Of a stretch of DNA of 64,000 bases, positions 45,005 to 56,051 are shown in pieces. Made by a program: the position numbers and the translations under genes. A model generated the notes under the pieces. That model was given only the letters and a program-made list of their open reading frames with translations, was not told the DNA's origin and did no database searches. Source of the stretch: Actinomadura graeca (GTDB taxonomy: Bacteria > Actinomycetota > Actinomycetes > Streptosporangiales > Streptosporangiaceae); the NCBI RefSeq assembly GCF_019175365.1, contig NZ_CP059572.1, positions 3,286,001 through 3,350,000 on the forward strand. The letters are read 5' to 3'. Every line of letters begins with the position of its first letter. Positions within the stretch are counted from its first letter, which is position 1.

Positions 45005-45444
45005 GTGAACAGCTCGGCCCCCCTCGTCACCTCGCCCGACTCCACGACGTCCGACAGGGCGCCGTCGCCCGCGTCCAGCGCGACGACCGCGCAGATCGGC
45101 GAGCGGCCGCCGGCCTCGATCGCCGCCGGGTTCCAGCCGACCAGCGGCTGCCCCGCGGTGACCGCGTCGCCCTCGGAGACGAGCAGCTCGAAGCCCTCGC
45201 CCTTCAGCTTGACGGTGTCGATGCCGAGGTGGACCAGCACCCCGTGCCCCTCGTCGTCCACGACGACGTAGGCGTGCGGATGCAGCTTGACGATCTTTCC
45301 GGTGACCGGCGCGAGGGCGTGCCCGGGGCCCCGCTCGGGGTCCACGGCGGTGCCCGGGCCGACCATGGCCTGCGCGAACACCGGGTCGGGCACGCCCGCC
45401 AGGCCGACGACCCGGCCGGCGACCGGGGACAGCACTCGGGTCAT
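44995..45444 (-). CDS. crr: PTS EIIA component, glucose family (Crr-like)
   Basis: Free-standing IIA of 149 residues that carries phosphate from HPr to IIB. It begins with VLSPVAGRVVGL, and the active-site His is in HGVLVHLGIDTVKLKGEGF, with the partner His in KLHPHAYVVVDD. The ATG at 45444 begins the conserved fold; a GTG seven codons earlier is the alternative. It overlaps the downstream HAD gene and follows the IIB gene, so all sugar-specific PTS parts are encoded separately rather than fused. Confidence 0.94.
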   Translation of the reverse strand: MTRVLSPVAGRVVGLAGVPDPVFAQAMVGPGTAVDPERGPGHALAPVTGKIVKLHPHAYVVVDDEGHGVLVHLGIDTVKLKGEGFELLVSEGDAVTAGQPLVGWNPAAIEAGGRSPICAVVALDAGDGALSDVVESGEVTRGAELFTWS

Positions 45445-45461
45445 CGCGGTCGTCGCCTCCC

Positions 45462-45695
45462 TCACTCGAGGATGTCCTCGATGTCACTGGCGATTGTGTC
45501 GGCCTGGGGGCCGACGACGACCTGCACGACGGTGCCGCTGCGCATGACTCCGAACGCCCCGGCCCTCTTCAGGGCCGCCTCGTCCACCCTGCCCGCGTCC
45601 GAGACCTCGGTGCGCAGCCGCGTCGCGCACGGCTCGATCTCGACGATGTTGTCGGCGCCGCCCAGGGCGGCGACGATCGCCTCGGCCTTGTCCAT
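45462..45695 (-). CDS. nagF: PTS EIIB component, glucose/GlcNAc family
   Basis: Small IIB of 77 residues. The phosphorylated Cys is Cys23 in IEPCATRLRTEV, the usual C-x-TRLR motif. It ends TIASDIEDILE. Start at 45695, 26 bases after the SIS gene. In Streptomyces the free-standing IIB for N-acetylglucosamine is NagF, a good match in size and context, so the symbol is given by analogy. It would phosphorylate sugar in one or both IIC permeases encoded at 48085 and 50332. Confidence 0.93.
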   Translation of the reverse strand: MDKAEAIVAALGGADNIVEIEPCATRLRTEVSDAGRVDEAALKRAGAFGVMRSGTVVQVVVGPQADTIASDIEDILE

Positions 45696-45720
45696 GTCTT
45701 CCCTGTCTTCCTTGGTTCCG

Positions 45721-46761
45721 TCAGTCGGTCTGCGTGACCTTGTTGAGGCCGCGCGGCACGTCGGGGTCGATGCCGAGCCGGCGGGCGAGGTTCTCGACCA
45801 GGATCTGGCCGGGGACGATCAGGCCGAGCGGCGCCACCCACTCGGGCAGCGCGGGACCGGGCAGCGCCGCCGCGCACGCCTCGGCGAGGCCGGGACCGCC
45901 GCCGACGCCGAACGCGCGCGCGCCCGCGCCCTGGACGCGGCGCGCCAGCGCGATCGTGCCGGGCAGCGTCGGGCCGGAGTCGGCGGCGACCAGCAGCGCG
46001 GGGGTCCGGTCGTCCACGACGGCGATCGGGCCGTGCAGCAGGTCGGCGTAGGACAGGCCCATGGCGTGCAGGTAGCACGCCTCCTTGATCTTCAGCGCCA
46101 GCTCCAGGGCGGTGCCGAACGCGATCCCGCGTCCCGACACGACGGTGCCGGGGACCTGCGCGAGCTCCTCGACGATGCGGGGCAGCGCGGCGGACGCCTC
46201 GGTCTGCGCGATCAGCCGGGCCACCTCGTCGGGGACGCGGCGCAGGTCGTCGACGGCGACGTCCGCACCGAGGCCGAGCGCGAGCACCGACAGCGCGGCG
46301 AGCTGCGTGGTGTAGGTCTTGGTGGCGGGGACGGCGATCTCGTCGCCCGCGTCGGTGACCAGCGCGACCTCGGCGGCCTCGGCCAGCGGGGACCCGGCGC
46401 CGTTGGTGACCGCGACGGTGCGGGCGCCGCACGCGGCGGCCCAGTCGAGCGTCTCGACGATCTCCTCGGTCTTGCCGGACTGGCTGATCGCCACGGCCAG
46501 CACGCCGCCCAGGTCGACGCGCCGCCGGTAGGTGGTCGCGATGGACGGCGCGGCCAGCGTCGCCAGCCGCCCGGTGTGCGCCTCCACCAGGTACCGCCCG
46601 TACACGGCGGCGTTGTCGGACGAGCCGCGCGCGATGAACAGCACCTGCCGCGTCTCGCGGGCCAGCGCCCCGATGTCGGCCGTCCGCGGCAGCAGCGCGC
46701 CGGCCGTGCGGGCCAGCGCGTCCGGCTGCTCGCCGATCTCGGCGCGCATCAGACTGGTCAT
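45721..46761 (-). CDS. SIS-domain protein, GlmS-isomerase-like (possible glucosamine-6-phosphate deaminase)
   Basis: Protein of 346 residues with two SIS domains like the isomerase half of GlmS, without the glutaminase domain. Motifs are FIARGSSDNAAVYGRYLVE, ISQSGKTEEIVE, VSGRGIAFGTALELALKIKE and, at the C-terminus, LNKVTQTD. The ATG at 46761 follows GGAGGGGG and overlaps the nagA stop (ATGA). Right after NagA, such proteins are thought to turn glucosamine-6-P into fructose-6-P and ammonia, in place of NagB; no classical NagB is present here. Confidence 0.9.
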   Translation of the reverse strand: MTSLMRAEIGEQPDALARTAGALLPRTADIGALARETRQVLFIARGSSDNAAVYGRYLVEAHTGRLATLAAPSIATTYRRRVDLGGVLAVAISQSGKTEEIVETLDWAAACGARTVAVTNGAGSPLAEAAEVALVTDAGDEIAVPATKTYTTQLAALSVLALGLGADVAVDDLRRVPDEVARLIAQTEASAALPRIVEELAQVPGTVVSGRGIAFGTALELALKIKEACYLHAMGLSYADLLHGPIAVVDDRTPALLVAADSGPTLPGTIALARRVQGAGARAFGVGGGPGLAEACAAALPGPALPEWVAPLGLIVPGQILVENLARRLGIDPDVPRGLNKVTQTD

Positions 46762-47918
46762 GATCCCCCTCCGAAGACTTTCTGCCCGTTGATCCAGGTC
46801 GCAAGCGCGCGGTGGTCCGGGCCCAGCCACACCAGGTCGGCGGCGGCGCCCGGCGCGATCCGGCCGAGGTCGGCGCGGCCGATCAGGTCGGCGGGGACGC
46901 GCGTCGCGGCGTCCACCGCGGTCGCGGTGTCGATGCCGAGCGCGGCGGCGTTGCCGACCGCGTCGTCCAGCCGGAGCCCGGACCCGGCGATGGTGCCGTC
47001 CGCGCGCAGCGGCGGCCCCTCCTCGGGCATCGTGATGGGCTCCCCGCCGAGGTCGTAGGTGCCCGGCGGCATCCCGGCGGACGCGGCGGCGTCGGTGACC
47101 AGCACGACCCGTCCGGACGCGGCGCCGAACACCAGCTTCGCGGTCTCGGCGGAGACGTGGTGCAGGTCGAGGATCAGGCCGGGCCTCAGCCGCCGGTCGA
47201 TCAGCGCCTGCGTCGCGACGCCCGGGTCACGGTGGTGGACACCGCTCTGGGCGTTGAAGATGTGGGTGACCATGCGGGCCCCGGCGTCGGCCGCGGCCGC
47301 GGTCTGGGCGGCGGTGGCGTCGCTGTGCCCGACGCTGACCAGGACCCCGGCCGCGTCCAGCGCGCGGACGGCGTCGATCGCGCCGTGCCGCTCGGGCGCC
47401 AGGGTGACGAGCTTGACCAGCCCGGTCTCCAGCAGGGTCAGCAGCGCCTCGGGCTCCGGGTCGATCAGATAGGCGGCGTTGTGCGCGCCCTTGCGCTTCT
47501 CGGAGAGGAACGGCCCCTCCAGGTGGACGCCGAGGACCCTGGCCCCTGCGGGGAGCCGGGGCAGGAGGTCGCGCGCGTGGCGCAGCGCCTCGGCCTGCGT
47601 CCCGACGGGCGCGGTGATGAAGGTCGGCATGAACGCGGTCACGCCGGTCTCGGGGAGGCGGGAGACGACGGTGCGCCAGCCCTCCTCGTCCGCGTCCACC
47701 ATGTCGTACCCGAAGAACCCGTTCACCTGGAGGTCGACCAGCCCGGGCGCGAGCAGCCCGTCCGCCAGCCGGACGTCGGGCGGCCCGGGCGGGCGGCCCT
47801 CGCCGACCTCGGCGATCACGCCGTTCTCCGCCCGGACGAATCCCGGGGACAGGACACGGGTAGGACCGTCCGCGGGGGTAGTGATCATGTGGTTGGCGCT
47901 GATCAGTAGTGATGCCAT
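46758..47918 (-). CDS. nagA: N-acetylglucosamine-6-phosphate deacetylase
   Basis: Amidohydrolase of 386 residues that removes acetate from GlcNAc-6-P, giving glucosamine-6-P. Metal and substrate motifs are DLQVNGFFGYD, GVHLEGPFLS, SVGHSDAT, THIFNAQSGVHHRDPG and VLVTDAAAS with the catalytic Asp. The ATG at 47918 follows GGAGAG. It heads the operon nagA-SIS-IIB-IIA-HAD and is divergent from a IIC permease gene, with a long perfect palindrome (47971-47996) between them. That is the expected position of a DasR-type operator, so repression relieved by glucosamine-6-P is likely. Confidence 0.96.
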   Translation of the reverse strand: MASLLISANHMITTPADGPTRVLSPGFVRAENGVIAEVGEGRPPGPPDVRLADGLLAPGLVDLQVNGFFGYDMVDADEEGWRTVVSRLPETGVTAFMPTFITAPVGTQAEALRHARDLLPRLPAGARVLGVHLEGPFLSEKRKGAHNAAYLIDPEPEALLTLLETGLVKLVTLAPERHGAIDAVRALDAAGVLVSVGHSDATAAQTAAAADAGARMVTHIFNAQSGVHHRDPGVATQALIDRRLRPGLILDLHHVSAETAKLVFGAASGRVVLVTDAAASAGMPPGTYDLGGEPITMPEEGPPLRADGTIAGSGLRLDDAVGNAAALGIDTATAVDAATRVPADLIGRADLGRIAPGAAADLVWLGPDHRALATWINGQKVFGGGS

Positions 47919-47970
47919 GGGTGCGCACTCTCCGTGACGCGACGATCGCCGATCGACGCCTCCGCGTCGA

Positions 47971-47996
47971 ACTGGTCTAGTCCGGACTAGACCAGT
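47971..47996. promoter_or_regulatory. DasR-type operator, perfect 26-base palindrome
   Basis: ACTGGTCTAGTCC followed directly by GGACTAGACCAGT. The arms match the streptomycete dre consensus (ACTGGTCTAGACCACT), but the centre is widened by a TCCGGA core. It lies between divergent nagA and the IIC gene at 48085. Confidence 0.88.
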
Positions 47997-48084
47997 ACGC
48001 ACCTTATCCCACCAATCGGAGGGAGCTGAAGACGTCGGCCCGAACTCGTCCGGGATCGGGCCCTTTGGGGGGAGGCGACCGCGG

Positions 48085-49413
48085 ATGAGTTCCGGCGCCG
48101 CCGCGTCCGGCGGCAGGGGCGGCCTGGGCGGGGCATGGTCGGCCGCGTTCGCGGTGCTCCAGCGCGTCGGCCGCAGCCTGATGCTCCCGATCGCCGTCCT
48201 GCCCGCGGCCGGGATCCTGCTCCGCCTCGGCCAGGCCGACCTGCTCGGCGCGGACGGCCTCGGCTGGGACCGCGTCGCCGAGGTCTTCGCCGCGGCGGGC
48301 GGCGCCCTTCTGGACAACCTCGCGCTGCTGTTCGCGGTCGGCGTCGCCATCGGCTTCGCCAAGAAGTCCGACGGGTCCACCGCGCTCGCGGCCGTCGCCG
48401 CCTACCTGGTGTTCGACCGGGTGTCGAAGGTGATGTTCTCGCACACGAGCGAGCTCAAGGGCACGGTCGTGCAGACGGTGCGGCAGGAGGACGGCTCGCT
48501 CAAGGAGACCATCGGATACGGGCTCCAGAACCCCACCCAGGTGCTCGGCGGCATCGTCGTCGGGATCATGGTCGCGCTGCTCTACCAGCGCTTCCACCGG
48601 GTCAAGCTCGTCTCCTGGCTGGCCTTCTTCGGCGGCCGCCGGTTCGTCCCGATCGTCTCGGCGGGGGCGGCACTGCTGCTCGGCGTCGCGTTCGGCCTCG
48701 TCTGGCCGACGCTCGGCGGGTGGATCGACGACTTCGGCGACTGGATCACCGGGGCGGGCGCGGCGGGCGCCGGGATGTACGGCGTCGCGAACCGGATGCT
48801 GCTCCCCTTCGGCCTGCACCACATCCTGAACTCGCTGATCTGGTTCGTGTTCGGCACCTACGACGGGCCGGAGGGACCCGTCCACGGCGAGATCAACCGG
48901 TACCTGGCGGGCGACCCGCACGCCGGCACCTTCCTCGCGGGGTTCTTCCCCGTCCTGATGTTCGGCCTGCCCGGCGCCGCCCTCGCCATCTGGCGCTCAG
49001 CCGCCCCGCACCGCCGCGGCACGGTGGGCGGCCTGATGATCTCGGCGGCGCTCACCGCGTTCGTCTGCGGCGTCACCGAGCCGATCGAGTTCTCGTTCAT
49101 GTTCGTCGCGCCGCTGCTGTACGCCGTCCACGTCGTGCTGACCGGCGTCTCGCTGTACGCGCTCGCGGCGGCGGACGCACAGCTCGGCTTCAGCTTCTCC
49201 GCCGGTCTGATCGACCTGCTGCTGAACGCCACCAAGGACAACACCCGCCATCTGTGGCTGATCGTCGCGGTGGGCGTGGTCTACTTCTTCGTCTACTACG
49301 CGGTCTTCGGCTTCGTGATCAGGAGGTTCGATCTGCCCACTCCCGGCCGGGAGCCCGACGAGGACGCGCCACCGGAGCCCGAACCGGAGGCGCCCCCCGA
49401 ACGTGCCCCCTGA
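48085..49413 (+). CDS. nagE: PTS EIIC permease, N-acetylglucosamine/glucose family (copy 1)
   Basis: Integral membrane permease of 442 residues with about ten helices, carrying the sugar while it is phosphorylated. Family marks are RSLMLPIAVLPAAGILLRLG, GFAKKSDGS, FGLHHILNSLIWF and GVTEPIEFSFMFVAP. The HHIPN motif of most relatives reads HHILN here. It has no fused IIA or IIB domain; a Glu/Pro-rich tail ends it. The ATG at 48085 follows GGGGGGAGG. It is followed by the DasR-like regulator and a second, closely similar permease, like nagE1/nagE2 of Streptomyces. Confidence 0.94.
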   Translation: MSSGAAASGGRGGLGGAWSAAFAVLQRVGRSLMLPIAVLPAAGILLRLGQADLLGADGLGWDRVAEVFAAAGGALLDNLALLFAVGVAIGFAKKSDGSTALAAVAAYLVFDRVSKVMFSHTSELKGTVVQTVRQEDGSLKETIGYGLQNPTQVLGGIVVGIMVALLYQRFHRVKLVSWLAFFGGRRFVPIVSAGAALLLGVAFGLVWPTLGGWIDDFGDWITGAGAAGAGMYGVANRMLLPFGLHHILNSLIWFVFGTYDGPEGPVHGEINRYLAGDPHAGTFLAGFFPVLMFGLPGAALAIWRSAAPHRRGTVGGLMISAALTAFVCGVTEPIEFSFMFVAPLLYAVHVVLTGVSLYALAAADAQLGFSFSAGLIDLLLNATKDNTRHLWLIVAVGVVYFFVYYAVFGFVIRRFDLPTPGREPDEDAPPEPEPEAPPERAP

Positions 49414-49495
49414 CCTGCGGATTCATGCGATCATGAGCCGCCGGTCCTTGATCCGTCCGTTACGCATCTGTGCATTGACACGCCTTTCCCCGTTG

Positions 49496-49517
49496 TGGTC
49501 TAGTCCGGCCTAGACCA
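49496..49517. promoter_or_regulatory. DasR-type operator upstream of the regulator gene
   Basis: Arms TGGTCTAG and CTAGACCA are perfect, separated by TCCGGC. It is the same widened form as at 47971 and lies 51 bases before the regulator start, which suggests autoregulation. Confidence 0.85.
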
Positions 49518-49567
49518 GTACGAACCAAGTCGAAACCGTCGAAGCACCCGTCCGCCGAGGACTCCTC

Positions 49568-50308
49568 TTGACGACCATCGATCCGCACAGCCCGGTCCCG
49601 AAGTACTTCCAGCTGCGCGCCATCCTGCTGGACCTGATCGAGAGCGCCGAGCTGCCCGTCGACGCCCCGATCCCGTCGGAGCGTGAGCTGTGCGTCCGCT
49701 ACGGGCTGTCGCGCATGACCGTCCGCCAGGGCGTCGATCAGCTTGTCTCCGAGGGCCGGCTCTACCGCGTCCCCGGCAAGGGCACGTTCGTCGCCCGGCC
49801 CAAGATCGAGATGCCGCTGCGGCTCGTCTCGTTCACCGAGGACATGCTCAGCCGCGGGCTGCGCCCCGGGGCCGTCGACCTGGACCGCCGGACCGTTCCC
49901 GCCGACGCGCGCCTCGCCCGCGTCTTCGAGGTCGAGCCGGGCACCGAGATCCACGTCATCGAGCGCCTGCGCACCGCCGACGGCGAGCCCATGGCCCTGG
50001 AACGTGCCCACATCCTGGCCTCGCTCGCCCCCGACCTCCTCGACCGGCGGCTCGCCGACCGCTCCCTGTACGGCGTCCTCGAAGCCGTCTACGGGCTGGT
50101 GTTCGACGCCGGGGACCAGACCATCGACGCCAGCCTGGCCGACGCGGCCGACTCCAGGCACCTGCAGATCCCCCGCGGCAGCGCCGTGCTGCTGCTGCAA
50201 CGCCGCTCCTACACCGGAGGCGTCTGCGCCGAACTGGGCGTGTCGACCTACAGGGCGGACCGCTACCAGATCCACACGGCCCTCGGAAACCCCCCGCCGC
50301 ACTCCTGA
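49568..50308 (+). CDS. dasR: GntR-family regulator, DasR-like (HutC subfamily, UTRA domain)
   Basis: Repressor of 246 residues. The N-terminal winged helix (about 10-75) has LPVDAPIPSERELCVRYGLS and the wing LYRVPGKGTFVA; the C-terminal UTRA domain (about 90-235) binds the effector, glucosamine-6-P in DasR. The TTG start at 49568 is supported by GAGGA upstream and by the DPHSPVPKYFQL beginning. Two operators of matching sequence lie before it and between nagA and the first IIC. In Streptomyces DasR controls GlcNAc uptake, chitin use and development; a local PTS/nag role is firm here, a global one is inference. Confidence 0.93.
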   Translation: MTTIDPHSPVPKYFQLRAILLDLIESAELPVDAPIPSERELCVRYGLSRMTVRQGVDQLVSEGRLYRVPGKGTFVARPKIEMPLRLVSFTEDMLSRGLRPGAVDLDRRTVPADARLARVFEVEPGTEIHVIERLRTADGEPMALERAHILASLAPDLLDRRLADRSLYGVLEAVYGLVFDAGDQTIDASLADAADSRHLQIPRGSAVLLLQRRSYTGGVCAELGVSTYRADRYQIHTALGNPPPHS

Positions 50309-50331
50309 AACCCCCTGAGGAGGACCCCCCG

Positions 50332-51693
50332 ATGACTTCGACAACAGCGGACGCCGCGCCACGCCGAGGGTCGAGCGCCCTCGCGGTGCTGCAGCGCATC
50401 GGACGCAGCCTCATGCTGCCCATCGCCGTCCTGCCCGCGGCCGCCCTCCTGTTCCGGCTCGGCCAGCCCGACATGCTCGGCGCGGACGGTCTCGGCTGGA
50501 TCCGCGTCGCCGAGGTCGTCGGGGGCGCCGGCCAGGCCCTGTTCGACCACCTGCCGCTGCTGTTCGCGGTCGGCGTCGCCATCGGCTTCGCCAAGAAGGC
50601 CGACGGCTCCACCGCCCTCGCCGCTGTGGTCGGCTACCTGGTCTTCGACCAGGTCTCCAAGATCATGTTCTCGCACTCCGGCGACCTCAAGGGCAACGTG
50701 CTGATCACCAAGATGGTGGACGGCGCGCCCAAGGAGGTCATCGACTTCGGCGCCAAGAACCCCACCGACGTCCTCGGCGGCATCCTCATCGGCGTCGTCG
50801 CCGCACTGCTCTACCAGCGCTTCTACCGCGTCAAGCTGCCCACCTACCTCGCCTTCTTCGGCGGCCGCCGGTTCGTCCCGATCATCACCGCCGTCGCCGC
50901 GCTGGCCCTCGGCGTCGCGGTCGGCCTCATCTGGCCCGTCTTCGGCAACTGGCTGACCGACTTCGGCGACTGGATCACCGGCGCGGGCGCGCTCGGCGCC
51001 GGCACCTACGGCGTCGTCAACCGCCTCCTGCTGCCCTTCGGCCTGCACCACATCCCGAACTCCCTCGTCTGGTTCGTGTTCGGCGACTACAAGGGCCCGG
51101 ACGGCGTCGTCCATGGCGAGATCAACCGCTACCTGGCCGGCGACCCCACCGCGGGCGGCTTCCTCGCCGGGTTCTTCCCCGTCCTGATGTTCGGCCTGCC
51201 CGGCGCCGCCCTCGCCATCTGGCGCGCCGCTCCCCCGCACCGCCGTCCCGCGGTCGGCGGCATCATGATCTCCGCCGCCCTCACCGCGTTCGTCACCGGC
51301 GTCACCGAGCCGATCGAGTTCGCCTTCATGTTCGTCGCACCCGTCCTGTACGCGGTGCACGTCGTCCTGACCGGCATCTCGATGGCGGTCCTGGAGGCCG
51401 CGGGCGCCAAACTCGGCTTCGGCTTCTCCGCGGGCGGCATCGACATGCTGCTCAACGCGTCCAAGGACAACACCAAGGGCCTCCCGCTCATCATCGGGAT
51501 GGGCGTCCTGTACTTCCTCGTCTACTACTTCGTGTTCAAGTTCCTCATCGTGAAGTTCGACTTCGCCACCCCGGGCCGCGAACCCGACGACGAGGAGTCG
51601 GTGGCCGCCGACCCCGGCTCCAACCCCGAACTGACAGGCGGCGCCAAGCGCAAGGGCGCCCGCGACGCCCAGGACACCCCGGCCTCCGGCTGA
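50332..51693 (+). CDS. PTS EIIC permease, N-acetylglucosamine/glucose family (copy 2)
   Basis: Membrane permease of 453 residues, closely similar to the one at 48085 over its whole length (RSLMLPIAVLPAAALLFRLG, GFAKKADGS, GLHHIPNSLVWF, GVTEPIEFAFMFVAP). This copy keeps the usual HHIPN motif. Start at 50332 after GAGGAGG, 23 bases from the regulator stop, so it is co-transcribed with dasR. The C-terminal tail is hydrophilic and unrelated to that of copy 1. The two copies may differ in sugar preference or be redundant. Two strong hairpins follow. Confidence 0.93.
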   Translation: MTSTTADAAPRRGSSALAVLQRIGRSLMLPIAVLPAAALLFRLGQPDMLGADGLGWIRVAEVVGGAGQALFDHLPLLFAVGVAIGFAKKADGSTALAAVVGYLVFDQVSKIMFSHSGDLKGNVLITKMVDGAPKEVIDFGAKNPTDVLGGILIGVVAALLYQRFYRVKLPTYLAFFGGRRFVPIITAVAALALGVAVGLIWPVFGNWLTDFGDWITGAGALGAGTYGVVNRLLLPFGLHHIPNSLVWFVFGDYKGPDGVVHGEINRYLAGDPTAGGFLAGFFPVLMFGLPGAALAIWRAAPPHRRPAVGGIMISAALTAFVTGVTEPIEFAFMFVAPVLYAVHVVLTGISMAVLEAAGAKLGFGFSAGGIDMLLNASKDNTKGLPLIIGMGVLYFLVYYFVFKFLIVKFDFATPGREPDDEESVAADPGSNPELTGGAKRKGARDAQDTPASG

Positions 51694-51734
51694 CCCTCAC
51701 CCCGGCCGGTCCAGCCCACCGGCCGCCCCTCCAC

Positions 51735-51810
51735 CGAGTCCCGGCCTCCCACACCCCTCCGGGACTCGCACCCCGCGGCGGCGGGACGCCTGCGGGCGTC
51801 CCGCCGCCGC
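51735..51810 (+). terminator. Tandem terminators after the second IIC gene
   Basis: First stem CGAGTCCCGG/CCGGGACTCG (51735-51768). Second, a 16-base perfect stem, GCGGCGGCGGGACGCC with its complement and a TGCG loop (51775-51810), followed by CCCTTTG. Confidence 0.8.
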
Positions 51811-51932
51811 CCCTTTGCGACCTTGGAGGACGCGTTACCGCACGGCGTTACGGGGTTGGCCCTATGTGGTCTGGACGTATTTTCCGGCTTCCCTGCGGCT
51901 CTTCTTCTCGAACCCAAGTCGAGGAGGCCATC

Positions 51933-52559
51933 GTGGGCCGACGTCCTGTCCCGCCGCCGGCCGTCCGGATCATCCGGTACGCGCCTGTCCCGCCTGCCAC
52001 ACCGCCCGCCCTGAGGAGCGCCGGGCGCGGCACGGCCGTCCAGCGTCCCGTCAAGAAGGCCAGGGGAGGCGGGACGTCGCCGTTCCGTGGACGGCCGATC
52101 GTCGAACCCTTCGGAGCTCCCAGTGGGTGGTGGTCGTTCCGAGGGGCGGTCACGTCCACGGACGGGGCGCTCGCGCTGAGCCGGGCGCCGGTGCATGCGC
52201 GGTCGCCTGACGCGCTTCGGCTCGTCCGGGCCGGGGAGAGCGTGGAGACCGAGTTGCGGGCGCGGGCCGAGGCCACCGTGCGGATCATCGCGGACGTGCT
52301 CGCCGGGGTCCGTCCGGCGCACCGGCTGACGGAGGTGGCCGTCCCCGCGGTGTGCCGGGAGATCGCGCGGCTGTGCCCCGGGCGGGGACGGGCCGTCCCA
52401 CCGCGGGTGCTGTCCAGCTGGTTGCAGCGACCCGCGCCGGACGCGGCGGAGGCGGGCGCCGTGGTGGCCATGGAAGGGCGCGTGAAGGCCCTGGCGGTCC
52501 GGCTGGAACTCCAGCGGGGACGGTGGCGCTGCACGGCCCTGGAAACGACAGGGGCGTGA
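51933..52559 (+). CDS. Rv3235-family protein
   Basis: Basic protein of 208 residues. Its N-terminal third is a Pro/Arg-rich linker; the C-terminal 120 residues (SPDALRLVRAGESVETELRA, TEVAVPAVCREIARLC, VLSSWLQRPAPDAAEAGAVV, RGRWRCTALETTG) have the pattern of the actinobacterial Rv3235 family. The family has no known function, but its gene usually lies next to secA, as here. GTG 51933 follows AGGAGG. It converges with secA, and a strong hairpin (52568-52597) lies between them. Confidence 0.78.
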   Translation: MGRRPVPPPAVRIIRYAPVPPATPPALRSAGRGTAVQRPVKKARGGGTSPFRGRPIVEPFGAPSGWWSFRGAVTSTDGALALSRAPVHARSPDALRLVRAGESVETELRARAEATVRIIADVLAGVRPAHRLTEVAVPAVCREIARLCPGRGRAVPPRVLSSWLQRPAPDAAEAGAVVAMEGRVKALAVRLELQRGRWRCTALETTGA

Positions 52560-52567
52560 GAACGGAA

Positions 52568-52597
52568 GCGGCCTCCCGGAAGGTTCCGGGAGGCCGC
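52568..52597. terminator. Terminator between the Rv3235-like gene and secA
   Basis: GCGGCCTCCCGGAA and TTCCGGGAGGCCGC with a two-base GG between: a perfect 14-base stem, usable in both directions. Confidence 0.85.
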
Positions 52598-52599
52598 CT

Positions 52600-52625
52600 C
52601 TCAGTGCCTTACTTGGCTCAGTGCC

Positions 52626-52633
<8 letters not shown>
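52600..52633. repeat. 17-base tandem duplication at the secA stop
   Basis: CTCAGTGCCTTACTTGG occurs twice in direct succession. The second copy contains the secA stop codon (minus strand TAA), the first a duplicate of it just downstream. Confidence 0.95.
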
Positions 52634-55487
<2,854 letters not shown>

Positions 55488-55573
55488 TCTCGAAGGCTCC
55501 TTGCAGATCGTGGTACACCGCTTCTGGCGGCGCGCACACCACACGTACGATGCCCATCGTAGGCGAGACCCAG

Positions 55574-55589
55574 AATGGTCTAGGTCACT
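55574..55589. promoter_or_regulatory. Possible DasR-like site upstream of secA
   Basis: AATGGTCTAGGTCACT agrees with the published dre consensus at 13 of 16 bases. It lies between secA and the divergent small membrane gene. It may instead be part of the secA promoter. Confidence 0.35.
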
Positions 55590-55670
55590 CCGGAGCGCAA
55601 TCCACACGGCGCCCTGTTTGACCTTCCGGGTCCCGGAGAAGATCTCTCCGAGCACTGAGGGGAGGCCCGA

Positions 55671-56009
55671 ATGTCCGAAGAGTCGCATGGGTCGCACGCG
55701 GGCCGGCCCGGTTCGTGGGTGGCCGTGACCATCATCTTCGCCGGTTTCGTGGTCGGCGGAGTGGCCATCTGCCTGGGCCCGTCCTGGATCATGTTCTGGG
55801 TCGGGGTCGGCATCATCGTCGTCGGGATGATCGTCAGCGGTCTCGTCCACCTCTTCTCGGATGTCGTGGTGGACGCCCCCCGCGTCATTCCGGAGATAGT
55901 CGACTACTCCCTGTTCGGATCGCGCTCCGAGAGGCGCCGCGGCGGCACGGAGGGTGAGGCACTGGACCGTCCCATCGCCACCGACCCCCAGCAGACTCCC
56001 CACGGCTGA
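55671..56009 (+). CDS. HGxxPAAW-type small membrane protein
   Basis: Protein of 112 residues with two membrane helices (about 17-37 and 44-65), preceded by [14 protein letters not shown], the HG-x-x-x-P-x-x-W signature of this actinobacterial family (here PGSW in place of PAAW). The C-terminal tail is hydrophilic and probably cytoplasmic. Start at 55671. These proteins have no known function; many lie near secA or biosynthetic genes. It is divergent from secA and converges with the glycosylase gene. Confidence 0.75.
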   Translation: MSEESHGSHAGRPGSWVAVTIIFAGFVVGGVAICLGPSWIMFWVGVGIIVVGMIVSGLVHLFSDVVVDAPRVIPEIVDYSLFGSRSERRRGGTEGEALDRPIATDPQQTPHG

Positions 56010-56051
56010 GTCCCCAGGCGCTCAAGGCGCGGCGTCCTAGGGCACGGCGCC

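Noticed and set aside
51864..51880. TGGTCTGGACG upstream of the Rv3235-like gene as a DasR site
   Set aside because: Only one arm partly matches and the palindrome is missing.
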